Assembly (NCBI RefSeq): GCF_013407955.1
Contig: NZ_JACCBU010000001.1
Span: forward strand, 6,386,001-6,450,000
Reading direction: 5' to 3'
Length of the DNA stretch: 64,000 bases
From: Microlunatus parietis
GTDB taxonomy: Bacteria > Actinomycetota > Actinomycetes > Propionibacteriales > Propionibacteriaceae
Shown: positions 32,880 to 41,613 of the stretch, piece after piece
Position numbering within the stretch: the stretch's first letter is position 1
Layout of the letters: every line of letters starts with the position of its first letter
Translations under genes and position numbers: made by a program
The notes under the pieces: model-generated
What the model saw: only the letters and a program-made list of their open reading frames with translations
Databases searched by the model: none
Told to the model about the DNA's origin: nothing

Positions 32880-34559
32880 GTGATCCATCGCCGTCTGCTG
32901 CAGCTCGCCGGCGCCGTCCCCGGGGCCATCCTCGGGTTGGCCGCCATCGGGATCGTCATCGCCGCGCTCCAGGTGACCTTCGCGATCACCGCCGGCTCGG
33001 TGATCGCCGCCCTGGTCCGCGGCACGGGAGACCCGTGGCCGGCGATGGCGACCCTGGCCGCGGTGACAGTGGCCCGCGGGCTGCTGGTCTGGGTACGGGA
33101 GCCGGTCGCGGCCCGGGCCGGCGCGGCGGTCCGGATCCGGTTGCGTCGCCGGCTGCTGGGCCGGCTGTCGGCCGTGCCGGTCGCCGAGCGGGATTCCGGG
33201 CAGGCCGCCGCCACCGTGATCGACGGGGTCGAGGGCCTGGACGCCTACTACACCCGCTACCTGCCGCAGCTGCTCGTGGTGCTCGTCGTGCCCGCGGCCG
33301 TCGTCGCCCTCACGCTGACGTACTCCACGACGGCCGGGCTGGTGCTCGCCGGCGCCGCGGCCATCGCGGTGATCGCGCCGCGGGCCTGGGACGCCCGGCT
33401 GCTGCGCAACGGGAGGCAGCGCTGGGAACGGTTCGCCCGGCTGTCCTCGGACTACGTCGAGGCGCTGCAGAACATCCCGCTGCTGCGGACGTTCGGTGCC
33501 GCCGGCCGGACCTCCGCCCGGCTGGCCGACGACGCGGAGGGCCTGCGCCGTTCGACGATGGCGCAGCTGCGGTTGTCGCTGGTCGAGACCGGGTTGAGTG
33601 CGCTGGCCGTACAGCTGGGCACCGTGCTGGCCGTGATCGCCGCACTGGCCGCGGTCGTCGGCGGCAGTCCCGAGGCGGCCGCAGCGGTCACCGTCCTGCT
33701 GTTGGCGCGCGAATGCTTCCGCCCGGTCCAGGAGCTCGGCGCGGCCTGGCACGCCGGCTACCTCGGCCTGACCGCGGTGGACGGGCTGGACCGGCTGCTG
33801 GCGTACCCGGCGGCGATCATCGAGGACGGCACCCGATCCGAGCCCGCTCGCCATGGTGTGGTGGAACTCGATGATGTCGGCTACCGCTATCCGGGTACGG
33901 ATCGCGGCGTCGCCGGCCTCACCCTGCGGATCGCTCCGGGGGAGACCGTCGCCGTGGTTGGCCGGTCCGGATCCGGGAAGAGCACCCTGGCTCGGCTGCT
34001 CGAGCGGGACGTCGATCCCGCGGCGGGTCAGGTCCTTCTCGATGGTATGGAGCTGCGCGGCTATACGCAGCAGGCCCGCAGCCGCAGCGTCGTCGTGGTG
34101 CCGCAGGATCCGGTGTTCTTCGCCTGGACCGTCCGCGACAACCTGCGGCTCTACCGGCCCGCCGCGACCGAGGCCGAGGTCGAGCAGGCCGCCGAGACCG
34201 CCCAGCTGCGGGATGTGATCGGCGGGCTTCCCGACGGCTACGACACCGTGCTGGCCGAGAACGCCGAGCAGCTCTCCGGCGGGCAGCGGCAGCGGCTGGC
34301 CATCGCCCGGGCCCTGCTGGCGACCGCCCCGGTGCTGGTGTTCGACGAGGTCACCTCGGCCCTGGACCTCGACACCGAACGGCGGGTCATGGACGGCGTC
34401 GCCGCGGCAACATCCGGCCGGACCACGATCCTCATCGCGCACCGCGACACGGCCTGCGCCCACGCGACCCGCTGGATCGCGCTGGACCAGGGGCGCATCG
34501 CGGACACCGGCGACGGCCCGCCGTCGGCGCGGGCCTCGCTGTCGGGACGGATCCGGTGA
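32880..34559 (+). CDS. ABC half-transporter, CydD-like, metallophore cluster
   Basis: A 559-residue fusion of a six-helix ABC exporter-type membrane domain and an ATPase (Walker A GRSGSGKSTLARLLE, signature LSGGQRQRLAIARALL, Walker B VLVFDEVTSALD). The DAYYTRYLPQL segment resembles CydD, yet no cydAB genes are near. Starting three bases after the metallophore-binding-protein gene, it and its partner may instead form an importer or exporter of the IrtAB/YbtPQ kind. Context favours the latter. Sequence by eye cannot decide. Confidence 0.8.
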   Translation: MIHRRLLQLAGAVPGAILGLAAIGIVIAALQVTFAITAGSVIAALVRGTGDPWPAMATLAAVTVARGLLVWVREPVAARAGAAVRIRLRRRLLGRLSAVPVAERDSGQAAATVIDGVEGLDAYYTRYLPQLLVVLVVPAAVVALTLTYSTTAGLVLAGAAAIAVIAPRAWDARLLRNGRQRWERFARLSSDYVEALQNIPLLRTFGAAGRTSARLADDAEGLRRSTMAQLRLSLVETGLSALAVQLGTVLAVIAALAAVVGGSPEAAAAVTVLLLARECFRPVQELGAAWHAGYLGLTAVDGLDRLLAYPAAIIEDGTRSEPARHGVVELDDVGYRYPGTDRGVAGLTLRIAPGETVAVVGRSGSGKSTLARLLERDVDPAAGQVLLDGMELRGYTQQARSRSVVVVPQDPVFFAWTVRDNLRLYRPAATEAEVEQAAETAQLRDVIGGLPDGYDTVLAENAEQLSGGQRQRLAIARALLATAPVLVFDEVTSALDLDTERRVMDGVAAATSGRTTILIAHRDTACAHATRWIALDQGRIADTGDGPPSARASLSGRIR

Positions 34560-36208
34560 GGACTGTGCTCCGGCTGCTGCCGATCATCGCCGAGCGGCGC
34601 GCCCTGTTCGTCGAGACCGTGCTGTGGAGCGTGGTCACCCAGCTCGCCGTCCTGGGCATCGCGCTCGGCCTGGCCTTCACCGTCGGCCACATCATCGCGG
34701 GCGCACCCGTACCACTGTCCGGTCTGGCCGGCGGGCTGATCGGGCTCGCGGTCTTCGCCTCGCTCACGGCGTGGCGGGAGTCCTGGGTGTCGCACGACCT
34801 CGCGTACCGGATCATCGGGGACCTCCGGGGCCGCGTGTTCGACGTCCTGCGGCGGGCGCTGCCGTCGCGCCGCCGGCAGCACCGCAGCGGCGACCTCGCC
34901 ACCACCGTGATGGCCGACATCGAGACGCTCGAATGGCTGTACGCGCACACCGCCGCGCAGACCCTCAGCGCCCTGCTGATCCTGGTCGTCGGGGTGACGG
35001 TGTCGGCGTCGCTCAACCCGTTGTTGCTGCTCGTCTGGCTACCGCTCCTCGTCGTCGGGGTCATCGTCCCGCTGCTCACCAGCGCTCGGGCACGCCGTGA
35101 CGGCGCGCGCCTGGCCGCCGGCGCCGCCGCCCTCCGGGCCGACCTGCTCGACGTGGTCCGCGGGCTACGGGAGCTCACCGGGGCGCAGGCGCTGGACCGG
35201 CAGCTGGACCGGCTGACCGAGGACACCCGAGCCCAGGCACGCCTTCAGGTACGGGAAGCCGCGCGGCTCGGGGCCGAACGCGGCATCGCCGACGTGACGC
35301 TCGCCCTCGCGGCGCTGGGCGCGATCCTGATCGTGGTGGTCGACCGGACCGGGATGGCGGCCGCCGACATCCCGCTCGCCGTTGCGGTCGCCGTCGCGGG
35401 TCTCGGACCGGCCGCGCAGATCGCCGACCTGCTCCGCAACGCCGGCACCCTGCGCGCGGCGGCGGAACGGATCACCGGCGTGCTCGCTGAGCCGCCGGCC
35501 GTCGTTGATCATGGGCACGGTGCGGGCGGCGATGCCGTACCGGCTCGGGACGAGGCGGGGCTCGTCTTCGACCAGGTGTCGTTCCGGTACGAACCCGGGC
35601 GGCCCGTGCTGGACCGCCTCACGCTGCACGTACGTCCCGGTGAGACGGTTGCCCTGACCGGGCCGTCCGGCGCGGGGAAGACGACCGCCGCCCGGCTCGC
35701 GCTGCGGCTCTGGGATCCCGACGCCGGCTCGATCCGGATCGACGGAATCGACCTGCGCCGGCTGGGCGACGACGAACTCCGGGCCGCCGTCGCGGCCGTA
35801 CCGCAGTCCTCGCCGCTGCTGCGCGGCACGATCCGCTCCAACCTCGTCCTCGGCGACCCCGACGCGACCGAAACCATGATCAACACCGCGGCCCGGTCCG
35901 CCGGGCTGCTCGACCGGGAGAGCGCCCTGCCGCTCGGCCTGGACACGCCGGTCGGCGAGCACGGCACCGGGCTGTCCGGCGGGCAGCGGGCCCGGGTCGC
36001 CCTGGCCCGGGCGCTGCTCCGCGACCCCCGAGTCCTGGTGCTCGACGAGGCCACCGCCTCGCTCGACCCGGACGCCGACGCCGTGATCATGGAGTTCCTG
36101 CAGCGCTCCGCCGACCGCGCGACCCTGCTGATCGCGCACCGCCCGGACACCATCGCGGCCGCCGATCGCCGGGTCCCGATGCCGGCGTACGACGACTCCT
36201 CAGCCTGA
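34556..36208 (+). CDS. ABC half-transporter, CydC-like, partner subunit
   Basis: A 550-residue membrane domain plus ATPase (Walker A GPSGAGKTTAARLAL, signature LSGGQRARVALARALL, Walker B VLVLDEATASLD). GTG 34556 overlaps the stop of the partner gene, as expected for a heterodimer. Role as in the preceding entry: CydC-like by sequence, probably metallophore handling by context. The end of the gene is followed by only 39 bases before polA. Confidence 0.8.
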   Translation: MRTVLRLLPIIAERRALFVETVLWSVVTQLAVLGIALGLAFTVGHIIAGAPVPLSGLAGGLIGLAVFASLTAWRESWVSHDLAYRIIGDLRGRVFDVLRRALPSRRRQHRSGDLATTVMADIETLEWLYAHTAAQTLSALLILVVGVTVSASLNPLLLLVWLPLLVVGVIVPLLTSARARRDGARLAAGAAALRADLLDVVRGLRELTGAQALDRQLDRLTEDTRAQARLQVREAARLGAERGIADVTLALAALGAILIVVVDRTGMAAADIPLAVAVAVAGLGPAAQIADLLRNAGTLRAAAERITGVLAEPPAVVDHGHGAGGDAVPARDEAGLVFDQVSFRYEPGRPVLDRLTLHVRPGETVALTGPSGAGKTTAARLALRLWDPDAGSIRIDGIDLRRLGDDELRAAVAAVPQSSPLLRGTIRSNLVLGDPDATETMINTAARSAGLLDRESALPLGLDTPVGEHGTGLSGGQRARVALARALLRDPRVLVLDEATASLDPDADAVIMEFLQRSADRATLLIAHRPDTIAAADRRVPMPAYDDSSA

Positions 36209-36234
36209 CCGCCCTGACTGTCGGAGGTTGTCGC

Positions 36235-36240
36235 TAGAGT
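36235..36240 (+). promoter_or_regulatory. -10 box of polA, leaderless start
   Basis: TAGAGT ends seven bases before the GTG start of polA, so transcription should begin at or next to the first base of the start codon. A clear -35 is missing (CCTGAC at 36213-36218 has a 16-base spacer). Confidence 0.55.
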
Positions 36241-36247
36241 CGCCTGC

Positions 36248-38983
36248 GTGTCGACCATCACCGAAACCGCAGCGTCCGCCCCCGCCGAGGCGGGCGAGCG
36301 CCCGCGCCTGCTGCTGATCGACGGCCATTCGGTCGCCTACCGGGCCTTCTTCGCCCTGCCGGTGGAGAATTTCAGCACCAAGACGGGCCAGCACACCAAC
36401 GGCGTCTTCGGCTTCACGTCGATGTTGATCAACGTCCTGCGGGACGAGCAGCCGACCCACCTCGGCGTGGCGTTCGACGTGTCCCGGAAGACGTTCCGGT
36501 CCGAGCTCTACACCGAGTACAAGGCGAACCGGAGCACCTCACCGGACGAGTTCCGCGGCCAGGTCGACCTGGTCAAGGAGGTGCTGAACGCCCTCAACAT
36601 CGCGCATGTCGACAAGGAGGGCTTCGAGGCCGACGACATCATCGCGACGCTGGCCCGGCAGGCCGAGGCCGAGGGCTTCGACGTGCTGATCTGCACCGGC
36701 GACCGGGACGCGCTGCAGTTGGTGACGGACCACGTGACGGTGCTCTACCCCCGCAAGGGCGTCTCCGACCTGGCCCGGATGACGCCGGAGGCGGTACAGG
36801 AGAAGTATTTCGTGTCGCCGCAGCGCTACCCCGAGCTGGCCGCGCTGGTGGGGGAGTCCAGCGACAACCTGCCGGGCGTGCCGGGCGTCGGTCCGAAGAC
36901 CGCGGCCAAGTGGCTGGAGAACTATGACGGCCTGGAGAACCTGTTCGTCCACGCCGGCGAGATCAAGGGCAAGGCGGCGGAGGCGTTCCGGGAGCGGATC
37001 GAGGACGTCCGGCGCAACCGCCAGGTGAACGCGCTGATCACCGACGTCGAGCTGCCGATCACGGTGACCGACCTGCTCCGCCGCGACTGGGACCGGGAGG
37101 CCACCCACCAGCTCTTCGACGGGCTGGAGTTCCGGGTGCTCCGGGACCGGCTGCTGGAGACCTTGCCGGCCGAGGAGACCGCACCCGAGGGCGGCTTCGA
37201 GGTCGAGGGCGAGCGGCTGGCGCCCGGGGCCCTGGCGGGCTGGCTGGCGGAGCACGCGACCGGCGAACGGACCGGCGTCGACCTGATCGGGAGCTGGACG
37301 GCCGGCACCGGCGATCTGCGGGCCATCGCGCTGGCGGCCGGGGACGGCGCCGCGGCGTATCTGGACGTGACCGAGCTCGACCCCGCCGACGACGCGGCGC
37401 TGGCCGCCTGGTTGGCCGACCCGGACCGGCCGAAGGCGATCCACGACGCGAAGGGGCCGCTGCTGGCGATCTGGGACCGCGGCTGGGAGCTGGCCGGGCT
37501 CACCTCGGACTCGCAACTGGCCGCCTATCTGATCCGGCCGGACCAGCGCACGTTCGACCTGGCTGACCTGACCCTGCGGTACCTGAAGCGCGAGCTGCGG
37601 GCCGAGGACACCGGTGGGGAGGCCGGTGATCAATTGGCGCTGGACTTCGGCGACGACGACTCGGGCGCCGACGCGGCGGCCAACGCGGCGATGATCCGAG
37701 CCCACGCGGTGATCGACCTGGCCAACGCGCTGGACGCGGAAGTCGAGCAGCGCAACGAGACGATGCTGCTCCGCGAGGTCGAGCTGCCGCTGCAGCGGAC
37801 CCTGGCCCGGATGGAGCGCACCGGGGTCGCGGTCGACGTCGATCACCTGGAGGGACTGGAGGGCGAGTTCGGCGCCAAGGTGGCTGCGGCCGCCGAGGAG
37901 GCGTTCTCGATCCTCGGCAAGCAGATCAACCTGGGCTCGCCGAAGCAGCTGCAGACGGTGCTGTTCGACGAGCTGAAGATGCCGAAGACCCGGCGGACCC
38001 GGACCGGCTACACGACGGACGCGGACGCCCTGCAGCAGCTGTACGTGAAGACCGAGCACCCGTTCCTGGCCCAGTTGCTGCTGCACCGGGACGCGACCCG
38101 GCTCCGGCAGACCGTCGAGGGCCTGCTCAAGTCGATCTCCGACGACGGCCGGATCCACACCACCTACGGGCAGACGATCGCCGCCACCGGGCGGCTGTCC
38201 AGCACCGAGCCCAACCTGCAGAACATCCCGATCCGGACCGAGGAGGGCCGCCGGATTCGGGAGGCGTTCGTCGTCGGCGAGGGGTACGAGACGCTGCTCA
38301 CCGCCGACTACTCCCAGATCGAGATGCGGATCATGGCGCACGCCAGCGGCGACGAGAGCCTGATCGACGCGTTCAAGTCCGGCGCCGACTTCCACACCGT
38401 GACCGCGGCCCGCGTGTTCGGGGTGGAGCCGGACTCGGTCAACCAGGCCGAGCGGGCCAAGATCAAGGCGATGAACTACGGCCTGGCGTACGGGCTGAGC
38501 GCGTTCGGGCTGAGCCAGCAGCTGGGCATCGAGGTGTCCGAGGCCAAGGGCCTGATGGACGAGTACTTCGAGCGGTTCGGCGGGGTCCGCGACTATCTTC
38601 GGTCGCTGGTCGACGACGCCCGGCGGACGGAATACACGGCGACCCTGCTCGGTCGTCGGCGCTACCTGCCCGACCTGACCAGCAGCAACCGGCAGCGCCG
38701 CGAGATGGCGGAGCGGATGGCGCTGAACGCCCCGATCCAGGGCTCCGCCGCCGACATCATCAAGATCGCGATGCTGGACGTCGAGCAGGCCCTCGCTGAT
38801 CAAGGTCTGCGGAGCCGGATGCTGCTCCAGGTGCACGACGAGCTCGTCTTCGAGGTCGCCCCCGGCGAACGCGACGCCGCGATCGACCTGGTCGAGGACA
38901 AGATGAGCCACGCCGTCGACCTGAGCGTCCCGCTGGACGTCTCCGTCGGCCTGGGCCGCTCCTGGCACGAGGCTGCCCACTGA
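36248..38983 (+). CDS. polA: DNA polymerase I
   Basis: A 911-residue repair and Okazaki-fragment polymerase. N-terminal 5' nuclease (residues ~15-310: LLLIDGHSVAYRAFFAL, TGDRDALQLV, GVPGVGPKTAAKWL), a middle 3'-5' exonuclease-like domain (~320-500) in which the acidic catalytic motif DxE is replaced (GVDLIGSW), so proofreading is probably absent as in other actinobacteria, and the polymerase (~520-911) with motif A ADYSQIEMRIMAHASGD, motif B RAKIKAMNYGLAYGLS and motif C QVHDELVFEV. The GTG start is supported by the adjacent -10 box. Confidence 0.95.
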   Translation: MSTITETAASAPAEAGERPRLLLIDGHSVAYRAFFALPVENFSTKTGQHTNGVFGFTSMLINVLRDEQPTHLGVAFDVSRKTFRSELYTEYKANRSTSPDEFRGQVDLVKEVLNALNIAHVDKEGFEADDIIATLARQAEAEGFDVLICTGDRDALQLVTDHVTVLYPRKGVSDLARMTPEAVQEKYFVSPQRYPELAALVGESSDNLPGVPGVGPKTAAKWLENYDGLENLFVHAGEIKGKAAEAFRERIEDVRRNRQVNALITDVELPITVTDLLRRDWDREATHQLFDGLEFRVLRDRLLETLPAEETAPEGGFEVEGERLAPGALAGWLAEHATGERTGVDLIGSWTAGTGDLRAIALAAGDGAAAYLDVTELDPADDAALAAWLADPDRPKAIHDAKGPLLAIWDRGWELAGLTSDSQLAAYLIRPDQRTFDLADLTLRYLKRELRAEDTGGEAGDQLALDFGDDDSGADAAANAAMIRAHAVIDLANALDAEVEQRNETMLLREVELPLQRTLARMERTGVAVDVDHLEGLEGEFGAKVAAAAEEAFSILGKQINLGSPKQLQTVLFDELKMPKTRRTRTGYTTDADALQQLYVKTEHPFLAQLLLHRDATRLRQTVEGLLKSISDDGRIHTTYGQTIAATGRLSSTEPNLQNIPIRTEEGRRIREAFVVGEGYETLLTADYSQIEMRIMAHASGDESLIDAFKSGADFHTVTAARVFGVEPDSVNQAERAKIKAMNYGLAYGLSAFGLSQQLGIEVSEAKGLMDEYFERFGGVRDYLRSLVDDARRTEYTATLLGRRRYLPDLTSSNRQRREMAERMALNAPIQGSAADIIKIAMLDVEQALADQGLRSRMLLQVHDELVFEVAPGERDAAIDLVEDKMSHAVDLSVPLDVSVGLGRSWHEAAH

Positions 38984-39002
38984 CGCTCGGCCGTCGGCGT
39001 GC

Positions 39003-40229
39003 TCAATAGGTGTCCGCGAGGAGGAAATCGGGAATGCGCTGGTGGATGATGCCACCGGTGCGGTCGCCGGCGAGCGGATCGAGCGTCACGACGTACTTCG
39101 GATGGTTGTCCGGGATGGCCGCCAAGGGTGCGTACTCGCGCTGCCGGGTGGCTGCCGACGCGGCGATGGTGGCCGCAACCTGGACGTAGAGCGTCTCGTC
39201 GCGCCGGGTCGCAACGAAGTCGACCTCGGCCGGGCCGACCTTTCCGACCGTCACCTGGTAGCCGCGTCGTCGAAGTTCGGACCACACGATGTTCTCCAGG
39301 ACACCGGGAAGGCGTTGATCCGAGTAGCCGAACAGGGCATGAACCAGCCCGTGATCTCCCGCGTAGTGCTTCTCGTCGGTGGCGAGCAGCGCGCGCCCTC
39401 TGAGGTCGTAGCGTGGAACCCGAGCGATGACGAAGGCTTCGGCCAGCGCGGAGAGGTAGTTCAGCACCGTCTCGTGCCGGATGGCGCGTCGCTGGGACTT
39501 CAGGTAGGCCGCGACCCGGCGGGCGGAGAACGGGTTGCCGACATTGTCCAGCGCAAAGGTGGCCACACGTTCGAACATGTCGGCGTCGCGGATCGCGTGG
39601 CGGGTCAGGACATCCCGGACGAGGGTGGACCGGTAGATGTCGGTGACCAGCGCGCGGGCGTCGGACTCCTCGAACGGAAGGATGTGCACGCCGGGAAAGC
39701 CGCCGTATCGGAGGAACCTGGTGAACTCTTCATCCGTACGTGAGGTTTCTCGGTTCGAGTACGTTGCCGTGAAGTCGAGATACTCGCGGAAGGACAACGG
39801 CCAGACGTCGATCGAGATGTATCGACCGGCGATGTAGGTGGCCAGCTCTCCGGACAGCAGGCGCGAATTCGAGCCGGTGATGTAGAGGTCCGTCCGGCCG
39901 TCAACCGTGAGGGAGTTCACCAGGCGTTCCCACTCGTCGACCTCTTGGATCTCGTCCAGCAACACATATCGCTGGCCGTCCGCTGGCAGCTCGGACGCGA
40001 TGTAGGAGTCCAGTGCCTTGGCGGTGCGGAGATGGGACCATTCGAGCGAGTCGAAATTCAGATGCAGGATCCGCTCAGCCGGCACACCGCGTCCTCGGAT
40101 CAGTCCGGCCGTGAGTTCGAGTAGCCGAGATTTGCCAGATCGGCGCATGCCGGTCAGCACCTTGACGACCGGAGCGTCGATGAATGGTTCTATCCGGTCC
40201 AGATAGAGCGGCCTGTCGACAAGACTCAT
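39003..40229 (-). CDS. AAA ATPase with DUF4143 domain, likely acquired
   Basis: A 408-residue protein. N-terminal P-loop ATPase (TGMRRSGKSRLLEL, Walker B YVLLDEIQEVDEWER, sensor ITGSNSRLLSGEL) and C-terminal DUF4143 nuclease-like domain (ENIVWSELRRRGYQV, VDFVATRRDETLYVQV). Such proteins are common and often move between genomes; their role is unknown. G+C is visibly lower than around it (about 52% in one 60-base line near 39721), indicating transfer. Two palindromic sites flank its -10 box, suggesting autoregulation. Confidence 0.85.
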   Translation of the reverse strand: MSLVDRPLYLDRIEPFIDAPVVKVLTGMRRSGKSRLLELTAGLIRGRGVPAERILHLNFDSLEWSHLRTAKALDSYIASELPADGQRYVLLDEIQEVDEWERLVNSLTVDGRTDLYITGSNSRLLSGELATYIAGRYISIDVWPLSFREYLDFTATYSNRETSRTDEEFTRFLRYGGFPGVHILPFEESDARALVTDIYRSTLVRDVLTRHAIRDADMFERVATFALDNVGNPFSARRVAAYLKSQRRAIRHETVLNYLSALAEAFVIARVPRYDLRGRALLATDEKHYAGDHGLVHALFGYSDQRLPGVLENIVWSELRRRGYQVTVGKVGPAEVDFVATRRDETLYVQVAATIAASAATRQREYAPLAAIPDNHPKYVVTLDPLAGDRTGGIIHQRIPDFLLADTY

Positions 40230-40242
40230 CCAGCATCTCCCG

Positions 40243-40300
40243 TGGCGATTAGAACCGCCATCATAGACAGGATCGGCTGTCGTGGCGACTATAACCGCCA
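40243..40300 (-). promoter_or_regulatory. Paired 18-base operators around the promoter of the DUF4143 gene
   Basis: Two near-identical inverted repeats, on the plus strand TGGCGATTAGAACCGCCA (40243-40260) and TGGCGACTATAACCGCCA (40283-40300), have starts 40 bases (about four helical turns) apart. Between them, on the minus strand, is TATGAT (40260-40265), a good -10 for the DUF4143 gene. A dimer bound at both sites would enclose the promoter. Confidence 0.65.
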
Positions 40301-40309
40301 GCTCGCTTC

Positions 40310-40400
40310 GCTTTCGTGTACGGCAAGCTGCTGGCCGCCGAGTACGACCCGCGGGACCGTTGGGACCTGACCAGGATCTTCGACGGGCTGAACCGCAGCC
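40310..40400 (+). other. Short coding-like fragment of unknown origin
   Basis: The plus strand reads FAFVYGKLLAAEYDPRDRW and continues DLTRIFDGLNRSLS without a start codon or ribosome site, ending beside the stop of the convergent HAD gene. The residue mix is protein-like, unlike antisense frames nearby. It may be the remnant 3' end of a gene disrupted when the DUF4143 gene arrived. No family is recognised and chance is possible. Confidence 0.3.
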
Positions 40401-41222
40401 TCAGCGCGGGAGGTCGGCCAGCAGCAGCTCGAGCACCGCAGCGACGCCGTCCTCCTCGTTGCCGCCCGCGATCTCGTCCGCAGCGGCTACCGCCTCGGGA
40501 TGCGCGTTCGCCATCGCGACGCCACGCCCGGCCCAGGCGAGCAGCTCGGCGTCGTTCGGGGCGTCGCCGAAGGCCAGCACCTCCGCGCGGTCGATGCCGA
40601 GGTGGGCGCTGAGCTTCGCGACGGCCCACGCCTTGTTGACCCCATCGGCGAGGATCTCGACGAACGGGGCGCCGGAGTGGGTGACCGCGAAACCGTCCAG
40701 GCCGAGCGCTCGTACCTCCATGATCAACTCCGACGGTGCCCACTCCGCGTGCCGGACGATGAACTTGAGGCTCGGCTCGGCGAGTACCGCGGTCAGCTCG
40801 TGCCCGCCCATCGTCGCGGGGTCGCGTTTGTGATCCTCGAAGTGGGCCAGCTGGGCGTACCCGTCCTGGGCCACGAACACCTCGCCGCCCGACCGTACGC
40901 TCACGAACAGGACGCCGGGCAACCGCTCGGCCAGCGCGGCCGCGACCGGCTGCTGCACCGCGACATCGACGTGGGCCTCGAACAGCACCTCGCCGGTGGT
41001 CAGGTGCTGGCACTGGGCCCCGTTGCCGCCGAGCGCCCAGCCGGTGAAACCGGCCTGCTCGGCGATCATCCGGATGCCCCATGGCTGCCGGGCGGAGACC
41101 GGGACCACCTCGATCCCGGCGGCCCGAACAGCGTCCAGGGCCCGCCGGGTCCGCGGGCTCACCGACAGGTCGTCCCGGAGCAGGGTGCCGTCCAGGTCGG
41201 TGGCGATCAGCCGCACCGTCAC
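40401..41222 (-). CDS. Cof-type HAD-superfamily phosphatase
   Basis: A 273-residue phosphatase of the Cof/IIB class. Motif I DLDGTLLRDD (nucleophile first Asp), motif II in VPVSARQPWG, a cap domain (~85-185), Lys in NKAWAVAKL and motif IV AFGDAPNDAELL. These act on sugar phosphates or similar small phosphates. GTG 41222 overlaps the stop of the preceding gene (GTGA), so the two are coupled. Confidence 0.88.
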   Translation of the reverse strand: MTVRLIATDLDGTLLRDDLSVSPRTRRALDAVRAAGIEVVPVSARQPWGIRMIAEQAGFTGWALGGNGAQCQHLTTGEVLFEAHVDVAVQQPVAAALAERLPGVLFVSVRSGGEVFVAQDGYAQLAHFEDHKRDPATMGGHELTAVLAEPSLKFIVRHAEWAPSELIMEVRALGLDGFAVTHSGAPFVEILADGVNKAWAVAKLSAHLGIDRAEVLAFGDAPNDAELLAWAGRGVAMANAHPEAVAAADEIAGGNEEDGVAAVLELLLADLPR

Positions 41223-41521
41223 GGCAGCGGGGTCCAGGTGAAGGCCTCGCGCCACCAGTCGTCGTCGGCCGCCCAGGACCGCAGTGCGTCGAACGCCGCG
41301 TCGCCATTGGGTACGGTCGCCGCCTCGCTCGGGGCGTCCTGACCCGGGGTGATCTTGATCATCCAGCGGCCGTCGTCGGCGGATTCGGCCCGCGCGACCC
41401 GGCCGTCCGGTCCCTCCATGATCACGGAGCCGGCGCCGCCGGTGAGCAGCGGCCGCAGCGTCTCCGGCGTGATCTCCTCGATGACCCGGCCGTCACCCGT
41501 CGTCGCCCGAAAGTTCGCCAT
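41219..41521 (-). CDS. Small conserved-looking protein of unknown function
   Basis: A 100-residue cytoplasmic protein. A beta-rich N-terminal half (TGDGRVIEEITPETLRPLL) and a Trp-rich end (AADDDWWREAFTWTPLP). No family recognised. ATG 41521. Its stop overlaps the start of the HAD phosphatase gene. Confidence 0.65.
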   Translation of the reverse strand: MANFRATTGDGRVIEEITPETLRPLLTGGAGSVIMEGPDGRVARAESADDGRWMIKITPGQDAPSEAATVPNGDAAFDALRSWAADDDWWREAFTWTPLP

Positions 41522-41613
41522 GGCCCCATCCTGTCCGATCCGGTTCCCCGGCTCGCCGCCGGCCGCCGGAAACCGGCTCGCGGCGGCCGGGATCGTACGG
41601 AAGGCTTGGCCGG

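Noticed and set aside
32880..36208. Firm assignment as cydD and cydC
   Set aside because: No cytochrome bd genes are nearby and the operon context is metallophore uptake, so only a CydDC-like label is justified.
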